A stretch of 64,000 nt of DNA from an uncultured Bacteroides sp. Lineage in GTDB: Bacteria; Bacteroidota; Bacteroidia; Bacteroidales; Bacteroidaceae. The translations under genes were made by a program, and so were the position numbers. Where the stretch lies: the NCBI GenBank assembly GCA_900544675.1, contig UQVZ01000004.1, positions 1 to 64,000 on the forward strand, read 5' to 3'. The notes below the pieces were generated by a model. That model saw only the letters and a program-made list of their open reading frames with translations, did no database searches and was not told where the DNA came from. Shown here piece by piece: positions 41,282 to 49,993 of this stretch; the first letter of the stretch is position 1; every line of letters begins with the position of its first letter.

Positions 41282-42358
41282 TCAGATGCTGAAATTCTCG
41301 TTGTAACGGTATTCCCGGCCATTCTTTTGTATCGCGTTATGTTGAATCAGGAACTTACACAGATTGACCAGGGTATTTCTTCCTCTGGTGTAACCGATGC
41401 TGTCATATCCCTTTTTTAGTGCGTCAAGCAATGCCTGATAGCCAAATGAGGTGTTGTCGGAAAAGGCGACTTCCAAAGCAGAACGGTGTAGCTGTTCTGT
41501 CATGTCAAGGTATGAAGACAGCCTGTCTTTCTTGTTCATCTTAAATTGATAGTCTTTTACCAAATGGGGAAGCGAGTCTTCTCCGATTTCAAAGGCAAAT
41601 GGTACAAACTCTTTATCCCTGATATGCATAGCTCTTACTTCACTGATTCTTCCGTTTTCTATATTTTTGGAGATTTGCAAGATGGTTTCAGCTTTATTAT
41701 TCAATTCGGTACCGATATGCCCCCTGGTATTGTCATCTCCTTTATTCAGGTGGAGTACCGTATGGATGTGAAGCTCGTAATAGCTTGACCATCTCATCAG
41801 CTCATTAATAATATCAAGTGACTCGCTTGGACTGTTGATGTCATGGATTAAGTCGCGTATTCCATCTATGATAACCAGCCCGATATTTTTTTCTTCATGG
41901 AGGGCCCATTTGATGATGTCCCTGCGTTGGTCGGGAGTGTATTCGCGGAGAACAAAAAACTCAATGCGGTCATTCTCCTGGTCTATGGGCATACCTGCCA
42001 GTTTCAGTATTCTTTGAAGTACCTTATGACAGTGGCATTTGCTCTGTTCCGTATCAATATAAAGGATACGGTTCTTGCACGGAGGCAAGTCAGCTTTGTA
42101 TTTCAATACCTCTCTTCCGGAAAGCGCCGATGCGACTATGGCGCTTACATTGAAGGTCTTTTTGCTTTTAGGTTTCCCCGTGGATGCACTGAAATTGCCT
42201 AATGTGGCTATGGTCACACCGTCAATCTGGACAATCTCTTGAGGGAAATCGTATTGTTCTGTGACATTGAGCCGGATATATTTCAGCAGCGACTTGTATT
42301 TCGCCTCGTCTATTCTGTGCGTATCCGGAAACATAAAATTAGATCTTTCCGTTTCCAT
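41282..42358 (-). CDS. RepA/RecA-like AAA ATPase, probable replicative helicase
   Basis: 358 residues from METERSNFMF; the ATG at 42358 follows AAGAAGAG, a good ribosome binding site, and overlaps the upstream gene. A RecA-type core has an atypical Walker A ASTGKPKSKKTF (about 75-86) and a Walker B LVIIDGIRDLI (about 175-185), with a conserved HLNKGDDNTRGHIGTEL stretch, as in RepA and KaiC-like helicases. A winged-helix-like C-terminal region follows (about 300-358). With the primase it forms a replication module of the ICE. Confidence 0.78.
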   Translation of the reverse strand: METERSNFMFPDTHRIDEAKYKSLLKYIRLNVTEQYDFPQEIVQIDGVTIATLGNFSASTGKPKSKKTFNVSAIVASALSGREVLKYKADLPPCKNRILYIDTEQSKCHCHKVLQRILKLAGMPIDQENDRIEFFVLREYTPDQRRDIIKWALHEEKNIGLVIIDGIRDLIHDINSPSESLDIINELMRWSSYYELHIHTVLHLNKGDDNTRGHIGTELNNKAETILQISKNIENGRISEVRAMHIRDKEFVPFAFEIGEDSLPHLVKDYQFKMNKKDRLSSYLDMTEQLHRSALEVAFSDNTSFGYQALLDALKKGYDSIGYTRGRNTLVNLCKFLIQHNAIQKNGREYRYNENFSI

Positions 42359-42797
42359 CTCTTCTTGTTCTGCGTTTACGTTTGTTGTTGTTTTCAAGGC
42401 GATACGACATAACATTGGCCTGTTTGTCGATTTCTTCGTAGGAGAAACATGGATTACGTCTTATCCAGTCGTTCAGGTCGTCCCGGAGTACGAATATGTT
42501 CTTGCCGTTGGGCTTGTAAACGGTAAGTTCCTTGGTGGATGTCAGCTTATAGACAAAGCTCTTGGATACTTGCAGATACGCTGCAACTTCGTCTATGTTC
42601 AGAAAATCCTTTGCCGCATATGCTATCTTTTCCACGTTTTTCAGATGAGCCAGCAGTTCGTCCAGCTTGGCGAAACGTTGCAGGTAGTTCTCTACTCTTA
42701 ATATTTCCCTCTGAAAGCCCTCCAATGTATTTCCCTCAATGAAGACACTTAGCCTTTCAATGCGGGATAGTATGATGTCCATGTCATTCTTTTTCAT
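42339..42797 (-). CDS. Helix-turn-helix (excisionase-like) DNA-binding protein 2 of the ICE
   Basis: 152 residues with a coiled-coil N-terminal half and an HTH_17 domain (about 70-115) with LNIDEVAAYLQVSKSFVYKL and wing KPNGKNIFVLRDDLNDW, then a basic tail. Its start overlaps the preceding HTH gene by 4 bases. Likely a regulator or recombination directionality factor. Confidence 0.8.
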   Translation of the reverse strand: MKKNDMDIILSRIERLSVFIEGNTLEGFQREILRVENYLQRFAKLDELLAHLKNVEKIAYAAKDFLNIDEVAAYLQVSKSFVYKLTSTKELTVYKPNGKNIFVLRDDLNDWIRRNPCFSYEEIDKQANVMSYRLENNNKRKRRTRRDGNGKI

Positions 42798-43198
42798 AAT
42801 ACGTTGTTTTTAATTGCCATTTCCTGATGGGGTTTCACTTGATTTCTCAAAGCCCAGTCGCACAACTCTTTCCTGTTGAAATAGACGAGTTTGCCGTTGG
42901 GCTTGTAATGGGGGATTTGTTTGGAGGCGGTCAGCTTGTAGATGTAGCTCTCTGACAGCCCCAGATAGGCGGATGCCTCGGAAATGGTCAGCACTTCTTT
43001 GGTAATCCACATGCGCTCCTTTATCTGACGGACAAAATTCTCTATATTGGGAATTTTATCGACTTCGCCGATTCGCTGCTCCAAGGATTGGATACGTTCG
43101 ATGGGTTTCTCGGATGTCATTTTGGAAACCATGTTTTCCATCTGTCTGATATATCGGAAAACTGGACTGCTTCCACTGTTTGTTCTTCGTTGTTTCAT
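42794..43198 (-). CDS. Helix-turn-helix (excisionase-like) DNA-binding protein 1 of the ICE
   Basis: 134 residues, related to the following gene: HTH_17 domain (about 70-115) with LTISEASAYLGLSESYIYKL and wing KPNGKLVYFNRKELCDW. Tandem proteins of this sort in Bacteroides ICEs control excision and operon expression, as with Xis2c/Xis2d and Exc of CTnDOT. The gene follows a region with two inverted repeats (43231-43339). Confidence 0.8.
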   Translation of the reverse strand: MKQRRTNSGSSPVFRYIRQMENMVSKMTSEKPIERIQSLEQRIGEVDKIPNIENFVRQIKERMWITKEVLTISEASAYLGLSESYIYKLTASKQIPHYKPNGKLVYFNRKELCDWALRNQVKPHQEMAIKNNVL

Positions 43199-43230
43199 TT
43201 ATTGCTAAAATTAAATTTGACAATAGAAGG

Positions 43231-43339
43231 TTTGCCCTCCGCAGTTATTGATTACGGAGGGCAAAGTTATGGACAGCTTCCTGATGAGCATGTTGATAGT
43301 GTTGAGTGTCAACGTTTCTATCAACACGACTCTCAACAA
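43231..43339. promoter_or_regulatory. Regulatory region with two inverted repeats upstream of the HTH gene pair
   Basis: A perfect 11-bp inverted repeat TTTGCCCTCCG (43231-43241) and CGGAGGGCAAA (43255-43265) is followed by a second, imperfect one built from GTTGA and TCAAC elements (43291-43339). On the minus strand TAACTTTG (43262-43269) could be the -7 element of the HTH operon, so the hairpin would sit at the transcription start. Autoregulation by the HTH proteins is plausible. Confidence 0.5.
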
Positions 43340-43351
43340 ATTTGCTTTCTT

Positions 43352-44134
43352 TTAGTCTATTTCTTTGTCTTTGATTAGCTTTATGTACCGGTCTATTGTC
43401 GCGAAGAATTTCTTTTCAGAGATACTCGGTTGTATGTCCTTTATCCTGTTAAGGGTAGAGGATAGGTCATGCTGATTGAGAAATTTCTTACCGGAAGAAC
43501 TTCTGACAAGCTGCTTTTTGGCAATGACCGATTGCCAGTCATACGGTATGATGTCGTGCATGGCGAGTTTGTCAAGTAGCAACACCAACCGTGTGTTGTT
43601 TTTCGATGTGACCGGATTTAACATGGCTCTCTCATATCGGGTGATGACATCGTTCACATCCAGTTGTTCTATAAACAGGCCGACCTCATTGACAAGCTGT
43701 ACAATGAGGCCGATTGTGTCTTTGTCAATCAATGGCTCATAGGAATCTGGCAAAGGGGGCTGTTCTGATTGACGGCTGTTTTGGAAACTTTGTATCCGGG
43801 ATTTTGTTTGGAGATGTTCGGATGTATTGAATGTATCGAGCAATTTTTTAATTTGGGTTTCGTCTAAGGTGGACTGACTGAAGTATTGGCATACCAGCTT
43901 TTCATGGTTTTCCAATAGCTCTGAAACAATGCAATAATTCTTCTGATGTTCATTCTTGCTCCAAGCGTCAGTAGCATCGTGGTATTGCGTCGAATGAATA
44001 AAGTCAAGCATGAAGCGCCTGTAACATTTTCTGTGAGTTAGGACTTCAGCTTTATAAACTTCATGGGCTTGATAGACCAACCGGAATAACCCTTGTTCAC
44101 CGGTTTGCGCAGGAGTCTTTCCGGCTCCGCGCAT
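43352..44134 (-). CDS. Unknown protein of the ICE regulatory region
   Basis: 260 residues from the ATG at 44134 (MRGAGKTPAQTG); a TTG-started frame from 44146 is less likely. Mostly helical, with no signal, membrane or enzyme motif. It lies between the 507-residue repeat protein and the HTH genes on the same strand as the integrase. Family not recognised. Confidence 0.55.
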   Translation of the reverse strand: MRGAGKTPAQTGEQGLFRLVYQAHEVYKAEVLTHRKCYRRFMLDFIHSTQYHDATDAWSKNEHQKNYCIVSELLENHEKLVCQYFSQSTLDETQIKKLLDTFNTSEHLQTKSRIQSFQNSRQSEQPPLPDSYEPLIDKDTIGLIVQLVNEVGLFIEQLDVNDVITRYERAMLNPVTSKNNTRLVLLLDKLAMHDIIPYDWQSVIAKKQLVRSSSGKKFLNQHDLSSTLNRIKDIQPSISEKKFFATIDRYIKLIKDKEID

Positions 44135-44199
44135 CGCTCTTTTCAAAAAGAGAGAGGAGCAAAGTTAAATTCTTTGTCATTGCTTGATTGAATTTGATG

Positions 44200-45723
44200 T
44201 TAGGTAATATATGCTTTAGCCTTTCTATCGGAGGCTGTTGCTTCCTTTTTTATTGTACAACTATTATACTCATCAGCAATTCTTTTCAATTCTATGTCAT
44301 AGGTATCCAGTTTCCCTTTACTTATGATCGACCGGAAATTGCATCTTAGGCTTTCCCGGTTTATGGGCTTGCCTTCTCGAATTTGAAAGCAGTTGGCGCA
44401 TTTTGTCCAAAAGTCAAAAGGATTATCTGCTCTGAATGACAAATAAACGAAGTACATGAGTGATACCTGACTTTTTATCCATAATACAGGCCGGGTAAAT
44501 ACCGTTTCATCAAAAATTCCCATGAATATATCAATTGAAGTGGTTGGCGAAATATATCCGCCATTGATGAGCCCTGAAAATACCGCTTGTTTCTTTTCTT
44601 CGCTTTTGTCTGAATAGAACACCTCTTTGCCAATGTGGATAATCCGCCCTTTATTTTCCACTTTTTCTTTTGCGGTTTCTTCAATATGGTTAAATTCTTC
44701 ACAGATGGCTTTTAGTCTGGTGTCAAATCTATCCATCCACCCTAAGCGTTTAATCGAGCTGTAACCTGACTTAAAACATGCTATATGGGGAGCTTTTCCG
44801 TTGATTAGAAAACATTTTCCGCCTTTTACCCATAAATTCTTCTTGTTCCATTTGCCAAAAGCCAAATATAAAAAATATGCCAGCAAGCGTTGCTCCTTAA
44901 TCCATTCGACAGGTTTTACAAACTTCGCTTTGTCAAAAATCCCATTAAAGACATCGAGCGTTGTATCAGGAGCAATATACTTGTATTTTATCAGCTCGTT
45001 GTACATCTTGGTTATATCTTCTGGACTTTGTGGGGTATAGAAGGTCTCAATCCCACACGATGACTCTAAGGGCGAAAAGTCCACTTCTGGATAAAGGGAT
45101 TTCGCGTATTCGTAGAATTTGGTCCTGTATTTAGGGATACTGCATGTGCTGATTCTATACGAGGTAGTATGGCTCCATTGTTTCTCGAAATCTACATAAA
45201 TTCGTGGAAATTTGCATATAGAAGATACTGCAAATGCAATGACTCTCAGTTGTAGTGTTTTTGTATCTGGAGTTGGCTGGAAATGATTGTCCAACAGTCC
45301 GGCATCAACGGCTCTTTGCAAAAGGGTTGCTACTTGCTCATTGGCCAGCGTCTCTACCAAATCCTTGTATTGGCCTTTTTCTTCACGCTGATACTGCCTG
45401 CATATTTCAAATAATGACTGTAACCTTTTAATAGAATCAATAAGTAGTGTCACGCAAGCAGTAGGAGTTATGTCTTCCTTGTGTTTTGCCAGATACTTTT
45501 TTATTTCGTCTGTATATCCTATGCTTGTAATTTGCCGTGCAAGGGAAGGGGATGGCTCTTGGCTTATATATTGCTGTATGTCTGCCGTCCATTCCGCTAA
45601 CATTAATAACTGAGGTGTAAGAAAAGAAAAATCCAGAATAGTGTCTATGTCTATCCCATATTTTAATTCTCCCAGAATCTTGTTTATCTTGGCTACTTTT
45701 ATAACGAAATCTTGTCTTGTCAT
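44200..45723 (-). CDS. Unknown protein with an internal duplication, next to the ICE integrase
   Basis: 507 residues. Two copies of an about 90-residue unit are visible: one around 240-330 (DTTLDVFNGIFDKAKFVKPV, then WIKEQRLLAYFLYLAFGKWN) and one around 390-480 (TTSIDIFMGIFDETVFTRPV, then WIKSQVSLMYFVYLSFRADN). Each unit ends with a basic helix containing FKSGYSSI or LRCNFRSI. No catalytic motif is seen. Basic repeated units next to an integrase could bind DNA, but this is inference. It lies 13 bases after the integrase gene and is probably co-transcribed. Confidence 0.6.
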   Translation of the reverse strand: MTRQDFVIKVAKINKILGELKYGIDIDTILDFSFLTPQLLMLAEWTADIQQYISQEPSPSLARQITSIGYTDEIKKYLAKHKEDITPTACVTLLIDSIKRLQSLFEICRQYQREEKGQYKDLVETLANEQVATLLQRAVDAGLLDNHFQPTPDTKTLQLRVIAFAVSSICKFPRIYVDFEKQWSHTTSYRISTCSIPKYRTKFYEYAKSLYPEVDFSPLESSCGIETFYTPQSPEDITKMYNELIKYKYIAPDTTLDVFNGIFDKAKFVKPVEWIKEQRLLAYFLYLAFGKWNKKNLWVKGGKCFLINGKAPHIACFKSGYSSIKRLGWMDRFDTRLKAICEEFNHIEETAKEKVENKGRIIHIGKEVFYSDKSEEKKQAVFSGLINGGYISPTTSIDIFMGIFDETVFTRPVLWIKSQVSLMYFVYLSFRADNPFDFWTKCANCFQIREGKPINRESLRCNFRSIISKGKLDTYDIELKRIADEYNSCTIKKEATASDRKAKAYIT

Positions 45724-45736
45724 AAATCAAATGCTG

Positions 45737-46894
45737 TTAACCGATTTCCGGAATAAGTGATACTGCGTTCTGCTTGTTCTTATCAAGAACCTTGGCATAT
45801 ATTTGTGTCGTGGAAAGTTCTTTGTGCCCGAGCAGTTTTGATACAGTATAGATGTCCGTGCCCAAGTCGAGCATCAGGACTGCGAAGGTATGGCGCCCGC
45901 AATGGAATGTTAAATTTTTCTTTATTCCTGCAGTCATGCTCCATCGTTGCAACTCTACGGATGTCCAGGAGCCGTATGTGAATCCGGTAAAAACAGGATC
46001 TTCTGGATTTCCTCTTTCTCCAAGATATTTTTCCGCTTGAGGTGAAATATCCAAATATTCCTGGCCGCCGGTCTTTTTCTGTTTGAAGATAATTCTTGTG
46101 AACTCACCAAATTTTTGCACGTCTCCCCACAAGAGTTTTTGGATGTCGGATTTACGCAATCCAGTCAGGCAGGAAAAGAGGAACGCACGTTTAAGTACGG
46201 GATAGCGGCACGGCGTTTCCGCTAATTTTCTGACTTCCTCTAATGTCAGATAATCACGCTTGACCTCTGCATCTTTGAACCCTTCAATTCCGCGTAATGG
46301 ATTGACGGCAATAATCCTTTCATCATAAGCATGGTTGATACAGGCGCTAAGTTTTCTGAAATAGGACGCTTTCGAATTTTGAGACAGACCTTGAAACACA
46401 TCACGTTCTCTGCGCGGCCCCCTGCGTTTGTGTGTGTCCTTTTCAACACTTTCTAAGAAATCTTTGAACCCCAAAATAAATTCTGGTGTAACATCTCTGA
46501 AAGTTGTTTTCTCATCGCAGTACAGCTCCAGATAACGCAAGCAACTTTGCCAGTTGCCATAGTTGCCTCTTGTATCTGGAGTATTCCGTTCTTTAACCAT
46601 GTTACGGTAATATTCCAGGAATGGAGTATCCTCCTTGAATTGATGAGTGAATGTATATTCCCCGTTTTGAATCTCAATTAAACGCTTTGATTTAATTGCT
46701 TGAGCCGTTGCTAAAGTCTGTCGGTTCTGTTCCCGCTCGATAGGTGTTTTTGCTTCTATCAAGTATAATTTCAGGTATTCTTTGTGACGCTTCCCGTTTC
46801 TATATATGTCAAGATACAGGCTGATGTTTCCATTGCTCAGCTTCTTCTCACGGAGCTTGACCGGTTCCTTTTGTGCGATAGTTTTCTTTGCCAT
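45737..46894 (-). CDS. Tyrosine recombinase (integrase of the outer ICE)
   Basis: 385 residues with the arm-binding, core-binding and catalytic domains of Bacteroides integrases. Catalytic motifs: SCLTGLRKSDIQ, HCGRHTFAVLM, LLGHKE and the nucleophile tyrosine in TTQIYAKVLDK. It is the gene nearest to the chromosomal mnmE, so it marks the right end of the ICE. GTCCC arm-type motifs lie directly upstream. Confidence 0.9.
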   Translation of the reverse strand: MAKKTIAQKEPVKLREKKLSNGNISLYLDIYRNGKRHKEYLKLYLIEAKTPIEREQNRQTLATAQAIKSKRLIEIQNGEYTFTHQFKEDTPFLEYYRNMVKERNTPDTRGNYGNWQSCLRYLELYCDEKTTFRDVTPEFILGFKDFLESVEKDTHKRRGPRRERDVFQGLSQNSKASYFRKLSACINHAYDERIIAVNPLRGIEGFKDAEVKRDYLTLEEVRKLAETPCRYPVLKRAFLFSCLTGLRKSDIQKLLWGDVQKFGEFTRIIFKQKKTGGQEYLDISPQAEKYLGERGNPEDPVFTGFTYGSWTSVELQRWSMTAGIKKNLTFHCGRHTFAVLMLDLGTDIYTVSKLLGHKELSTTQIYAKVLDKNKQNAVSLIPEIG

Positions 46895-46930
46895 GACTGT
46901 TTCCTGCTTTATTGGTTATTAAATTTTCCC

Positions 46931-46993
46931 TTTGTCGGGGGACAGTTTTTTGTCCCTCATTAATGGTCTGGGGGACAAACTGGGGACAAAAAT
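46931..46993. repeat. GTCCC/GGGAC arm-type motifs of the ICE integrase
   Basis: Two direct copies of GGGGACAAA (46971-46979 and 46982-46990) and an inverted pair of GTCGGGGGACAG and TTTTTTGTCCC (46935-46956) lie between the integrase start and the element end. The motif is the same GTCCC element as in the inner element's 20-bp repeats, which suggests related arm-binding specificity. Confidence 0.55.
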
Positions 46994-47029
46994 AAGGAAA
47001 AAATATGTAATAACGCAGAAAACATGAAG

Positions 47030-47102
47030 AAAAAGAGAAAATACATATATCTTGAAAAGTGCCTGATAATACGCATTTTACAGATATATATTTTCTCTTT
47101 TT
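47030..47102. repeat. Inverted repeat after mnmE, possible terminator or ICE end
   Basis: AAAAAGAGAAAATACATATA (47030-47049) and ATATATATTTTCTCTTTTT (47084-47102) pair into an about 20-bp stem with a short bulge and an about 31-base loop. It starts 20 bases after the mnmE stop and, on the minus strand, ends in a T run, so it may terminate mnmE transcription. The ICE/chromosome border lies in 46994-47122. Confidence 0.5.
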
Positions 47103-47122
47103 ATGATTTTCTTTTCTTTATA

Positions 47123-48514
47123 TCACTTTCCGATGCAAAAGTGTTTAAAGATATTCCCAAGCACCTCATCGGTGGTTACTTCACCAACGATATCACTTAG
47201 GTGGAAGATGCATTCGCGGAGGTCTTGGGAAATGAAGTCTCCTGAGAGGTGGGTGGAAAGACCTTCCTGTACACGGTGAATGGATTCCAATGCTCGGGTG
47301 AGGGCTTCGTAATGGCGAACGTTGGTCACGATGACATCACCTTGACGAATTTCGGGCAAATTGGCAGAACGAATTAGCTGGGATTGGAGCTGTTCGATGC
47401 CTTCGTGTTGCTTTGCCGAAATGGGAATGACACAGGTGTTTTCGGGAAGTCCTAATAAACCGATGGTAGCCTCGGAGGTGGTCAGGTCGGTTTTATTGAG
47501 AAGGAGGATAAGTTGTTTGTCTTTGCAGCGCGGCAGAATGTGGGAGGATAGGGCGGCAATTTGTTCGGCTGCCCGTGTGCTGTCGACTACCCATAGAATT
47601 ATCTGTGCCTGTTCCAGTGCACGGAAACTCCGTTCTATGCCGAGGGCTTCGATGGTATCGTGTGTCTCGCGGATACCTGCCGTGTCGATAAAACGGAAGG
47701 TGACGCCGTGAAGGTTTATGGTGTCTTCAATGATATCGCGGGTTGTACCGTGGATGTCACTCACGATGGCACGGTCTTCGCCTACCAAAGCATTGAGCAA
47801 GGTTGATTTTCCGGCATTTGTCTCTCCGATAATGGCTACGGGGATGCCGTTCTTGATGGCATTGCCCGTGCTGAACGAGTTGACCAGTTTGCTGATAAGG
47901 CTTTCAATCTGGTTGGCAAGAGCCTGCAACTGGGAACGGTCGGCAAACTCCACATCCTCGTGATCGCTGAAGTCCAGTTCCAGTTCCATCAGCGAAGTGA
48001 GGTGGAGCAACTGGTCACGCAGCTTGGACAGTTCACGGCTGAACCCGCCACGCATCTGGTTCATTGCCAGGCGGTGGGTCGCTTCGGAAGTAGACGCAAT
48101 GAGGTCTGCCACTGCCTCTGCTTGACTCAAGTCCATTTTCCCGTTAAGAAAAGCCCGTTGGGTGTATTCACCCGGTCCGGCGGCACGGCATCCCTGGTCG
48201 ATAAGGAGTTGCATTACTTTTTGAAGAATGTAGGACGAACCGTGGCAGGAGATTTCGGTAGAGTCTTCACCCGTGTATGAATGTGGGGCACGGAAGAGAC
48301 TTACCAGCACTTCGTCGACGATTTCTCCCTGAGTATCTTTGATGTGTCCAAAGGTGAGGGTATAGGGTGTACGTTCTGCCAAAGGGGCAGACGAGCCTAC
48401 CGGAGAAAATATACGGTCGGTGATGGATATAGCCTCCGGACCCGATACGCGAATGATTCCGATGGCTCCTCCTTGGGCGGTAGCGATAGCACAAATGGTA
48501 TCTTGTATGTTCAT
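47123..48514 (-). CDS. mnmE: tRNA modification GTPase MnmE (TrmE/ThdF)
   Basis: 463 residues: N-terminal formyl-folate-binding domain (1-120), helical domain, and an inserted GTPase with G1 GETNAGKS (about 229-236), G3 DTAGIRET and G4 NKTD, ending in the invariant CIGK whose cysteine is catalytic. With MnmG it forms the carboxymethylaminomethyl group at the wobble uridine of tRNAs. The coding region is intact, so integration of the ICE next to its 3' end did not harm it. Confidence 0.96.
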   Translation of the reverse strand: MNIQDTICAIATAQGGAIGIIRVSGPEAISITDRIFSPVGSSAPLAERTPYTLTFGHIKDTQGEIVDEVLVSLFRAPHSYTGEDSTEISCHGSSYILQKVMQLLIDQGCRAAGPGEYTQRAFLNGKMDLSQAEAVADLIASTSEATHRLAMNQMRGGFSRELSKLRDQLLHLTSLMELELDFSDHEDVEFADRSQLQALANQIESLISKLVNSFSTGNAIKNGIPVAIIGETNAGKSTLLNALVGEDRAIVSDIHGTTRDIIEDTINLHGVTFRFIDTAGIRETHDTIEALGIERSFRALEQAQIILWVVDSTRAAEQIAALSSHILPRCKDKQLILLLNKTDLTTSEATIGLLGLPENTCVIPISAKQHEGIEQLQSQLIRSANLPEIRQGDVIVTNVRHYEALTRALESIHRVQEGLSTHLSGDFISQDLRECIFHLSDIVGEVTTDEVLGNIFKHFCIGK

Positions 48515-48532
48515 TCTTTGTCGTTTCTTCTT

Positions 48533-49018
48533 TTAATAAATTTGTTCCACTAATAAGCGGGTTACTTCTTCCAGGTATTCCTTGTCGATATTATCGAAGG
48601 AGTTCAGTCGGTCGGAATCGATGTCGAGCACTCCCTTTACTTCACCTTCGGCTATGAGAGGAACTACGATTTCAGAGCGCGAGAGGGAACTGCACGCAAT
48701 GTGTCCGGGAAATTGGTCGACATCGGGTACCACGAGGGTACGTGCTTCTGCCCATGCTGTTCCGCATACACCTTTACCTTTCTTGATGCGGTAGCATGCC
48801 ACACTTCCCTGGAAGGGACCCAAGTGAAGAAAATCGTCTTTCACAAGGTAGAAGCCCACCCAAAAGAATCCGAATGCTTCTTTCAGAGCAGCAGAGGCAT
48901 TGGCAAAGATGCTTATTGGGTCGGTCTCACTTTGGATGAGGGACGTGAATTGTTCGATGAATCGTTTGTATTGTTCGTCTTTCCCGGTAATGTTTTCTTG
49001 TTTAAAACTTGCTTCCAT
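48533..49018 (-). CDS. msrC: Free methionine-(R)-sulfoxide reductase (GAF domain)
   Basis: 161 residues forming one GAF domain. The three catalytic cysteines C75, C85 and C109 (VACYR, GVCGTAW, HIACSS) have the spacing of the fRMsr family. It reduces free methionine-R-sulfoxide in the cytoplasm. It lies 18 bases upstream of mnmE on the same strand. Confidence 0.9.
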   Translation of the reverse strand: MEASFKQENITGKDEQYKRFIEQFTSLIQSETDPISIFANASAALKEAFGFFWVGFYLVKDDFLHLGPFQGSVACYRIKKGKGVCGTAWAEARTLVVPDVDQFPGHIACSSLSRSEIVVPLIAEGEVKGVLDIDSDRLNSFDNIDKEYLEEVTRLLVEQIY

Positions 49019-49043
49019 ATTGGTTTAAGAACATTTTTTGTAA

Positions 49044-49931
49044 TCAAATACGGTCCAGTACGAGTTGGATAAGGTCGTCGATATGAACTTTATAGCCCGT
49101 ATCGGCTTCTTGCTTCACCCGGTTGGCGATGACCATACATACGGTGGTAGCCTTATGTCCCAATAAACGAGATAAGCCTGCCAGTGCCGAGCTTTCCATT
49201 TCATAATTGGTGATGCGTTTGCCTTGGTATTCAAAGCTTTCAATCTTCTCGTTTTGGTGTGGGTCGGCAAGCGGAATGCGCAAACGTCTGCCTTGCGGTC
49301 CGAAGAAACCGCCGCAAGCCACGGTGATACCTCGCACCATATCGGTATGGGCGATACGTTCTACCAGTTCTTCATCGGCATGTACGGCGTAGGGGGCAGG
49401 CGCACACAGGTTGCCTGTCCAGCCCAAGTGGTTCAGCAGGGCACGTTCCAGCGGAAGGTCGCTTATGGCATTGCGCCCTTCATAAAAATTGAGTAGTCCG
49501 TCGAAGCCTACGGAGATTTCCGAACAGATGAACGTGCCGGCAGGAGTATAAGATTGAAGTCCTCCGCAAGTGCCGATACGAACCAGTTCCAGTTGCCGGA
49601 GAGTGTCTTTCTCTTGGCGTGTCTGGAAGTCGATGTTGGCAAGGGCATCCAGTTCGTTCATCACGATGTCTATGTTGTCGCATCCGATGCCTGTAGATAC
49701 TACGGTGACGCGTTTCCCTTTATACGTACCGGTGATGGTATGAAATTCGCGGCTTTGAATATTGCACTCTTGGGTATCGAAATGCGATGCCACCAGGGTG
49801 ACCCGTCCGGGGTCGCCTACTAAAATCACTTTGTCGGCGAGTTGCTCCGGACGAACGTGCAGGTGAAATACAGAGCCGTCTTCATTGATGATTAGCTCAG
49901 AAGGGGGGAATGTTATTTTCTGTTGTATCAT
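49044..49931 (-). CDS. Nucleoside phosphorylase, uridine phosphorylase-like
   Basis: 295 residues from MIQQKITFPPSEL; the frame to 49973 adds 14 residues of poor quality. Family motifs: LVGDPGRV, VSTGIGCDNIDIVMNE, RIGTCGG and the substrate-binding NYEMESSAL, as in uridine phosphorylase-type enzymes, which split nucleosides with phosphate to base and ribose-1-phosphate. The precise substrate is not certain. Confidence 0.85.
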   Translation of the reverse strand: MIQQKITFPPSELIINEDGSVFHLHVRPEQLADKVILVGDPGRVTLVASHFDTQECNIQSREFHTITGTYKGKRVTVVSTGIGCDNIDIVMNELDALANIDFQTRQEKDTLRQLELVRIGTCGGLQSYTPAGTFICSEISVGFDGLLNFYEGRNAISDLPLERALLNHLGWTGNLCAPAPYAVHADEELVERIAHTDMVRGITVACGGFFGPQGRRLRIPLADPHQNEKIESFEYQGKRITNYEMESSALAGLSRLLGHKATTVCMVIANRVKQEADTGYKVHIDDLIQLVLDRI

Positions 49932-49993
49932 ATAATATGTATCGTTTTTATAATAATGAGTAGATTGAGTCAATTGGTGAGTATAAACTACCT

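Larger units (their letters stand above)
1..47102. mobile_element. Outer integrative conjugative element (partial; left end outside the window)
   Basis: Integrase, excisionase-like genes, replication genes and a long tra operon form a Bacteroides-type ICE interrupted by the inner element. The right border is placed between 46994 and 47122; no matching left border was found, and a relaxase is missing, so the ICE probably extends beyond position 1. Whether the TetR and GNAT genes belong to it is likely but not proven. Confidence 0.65.
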
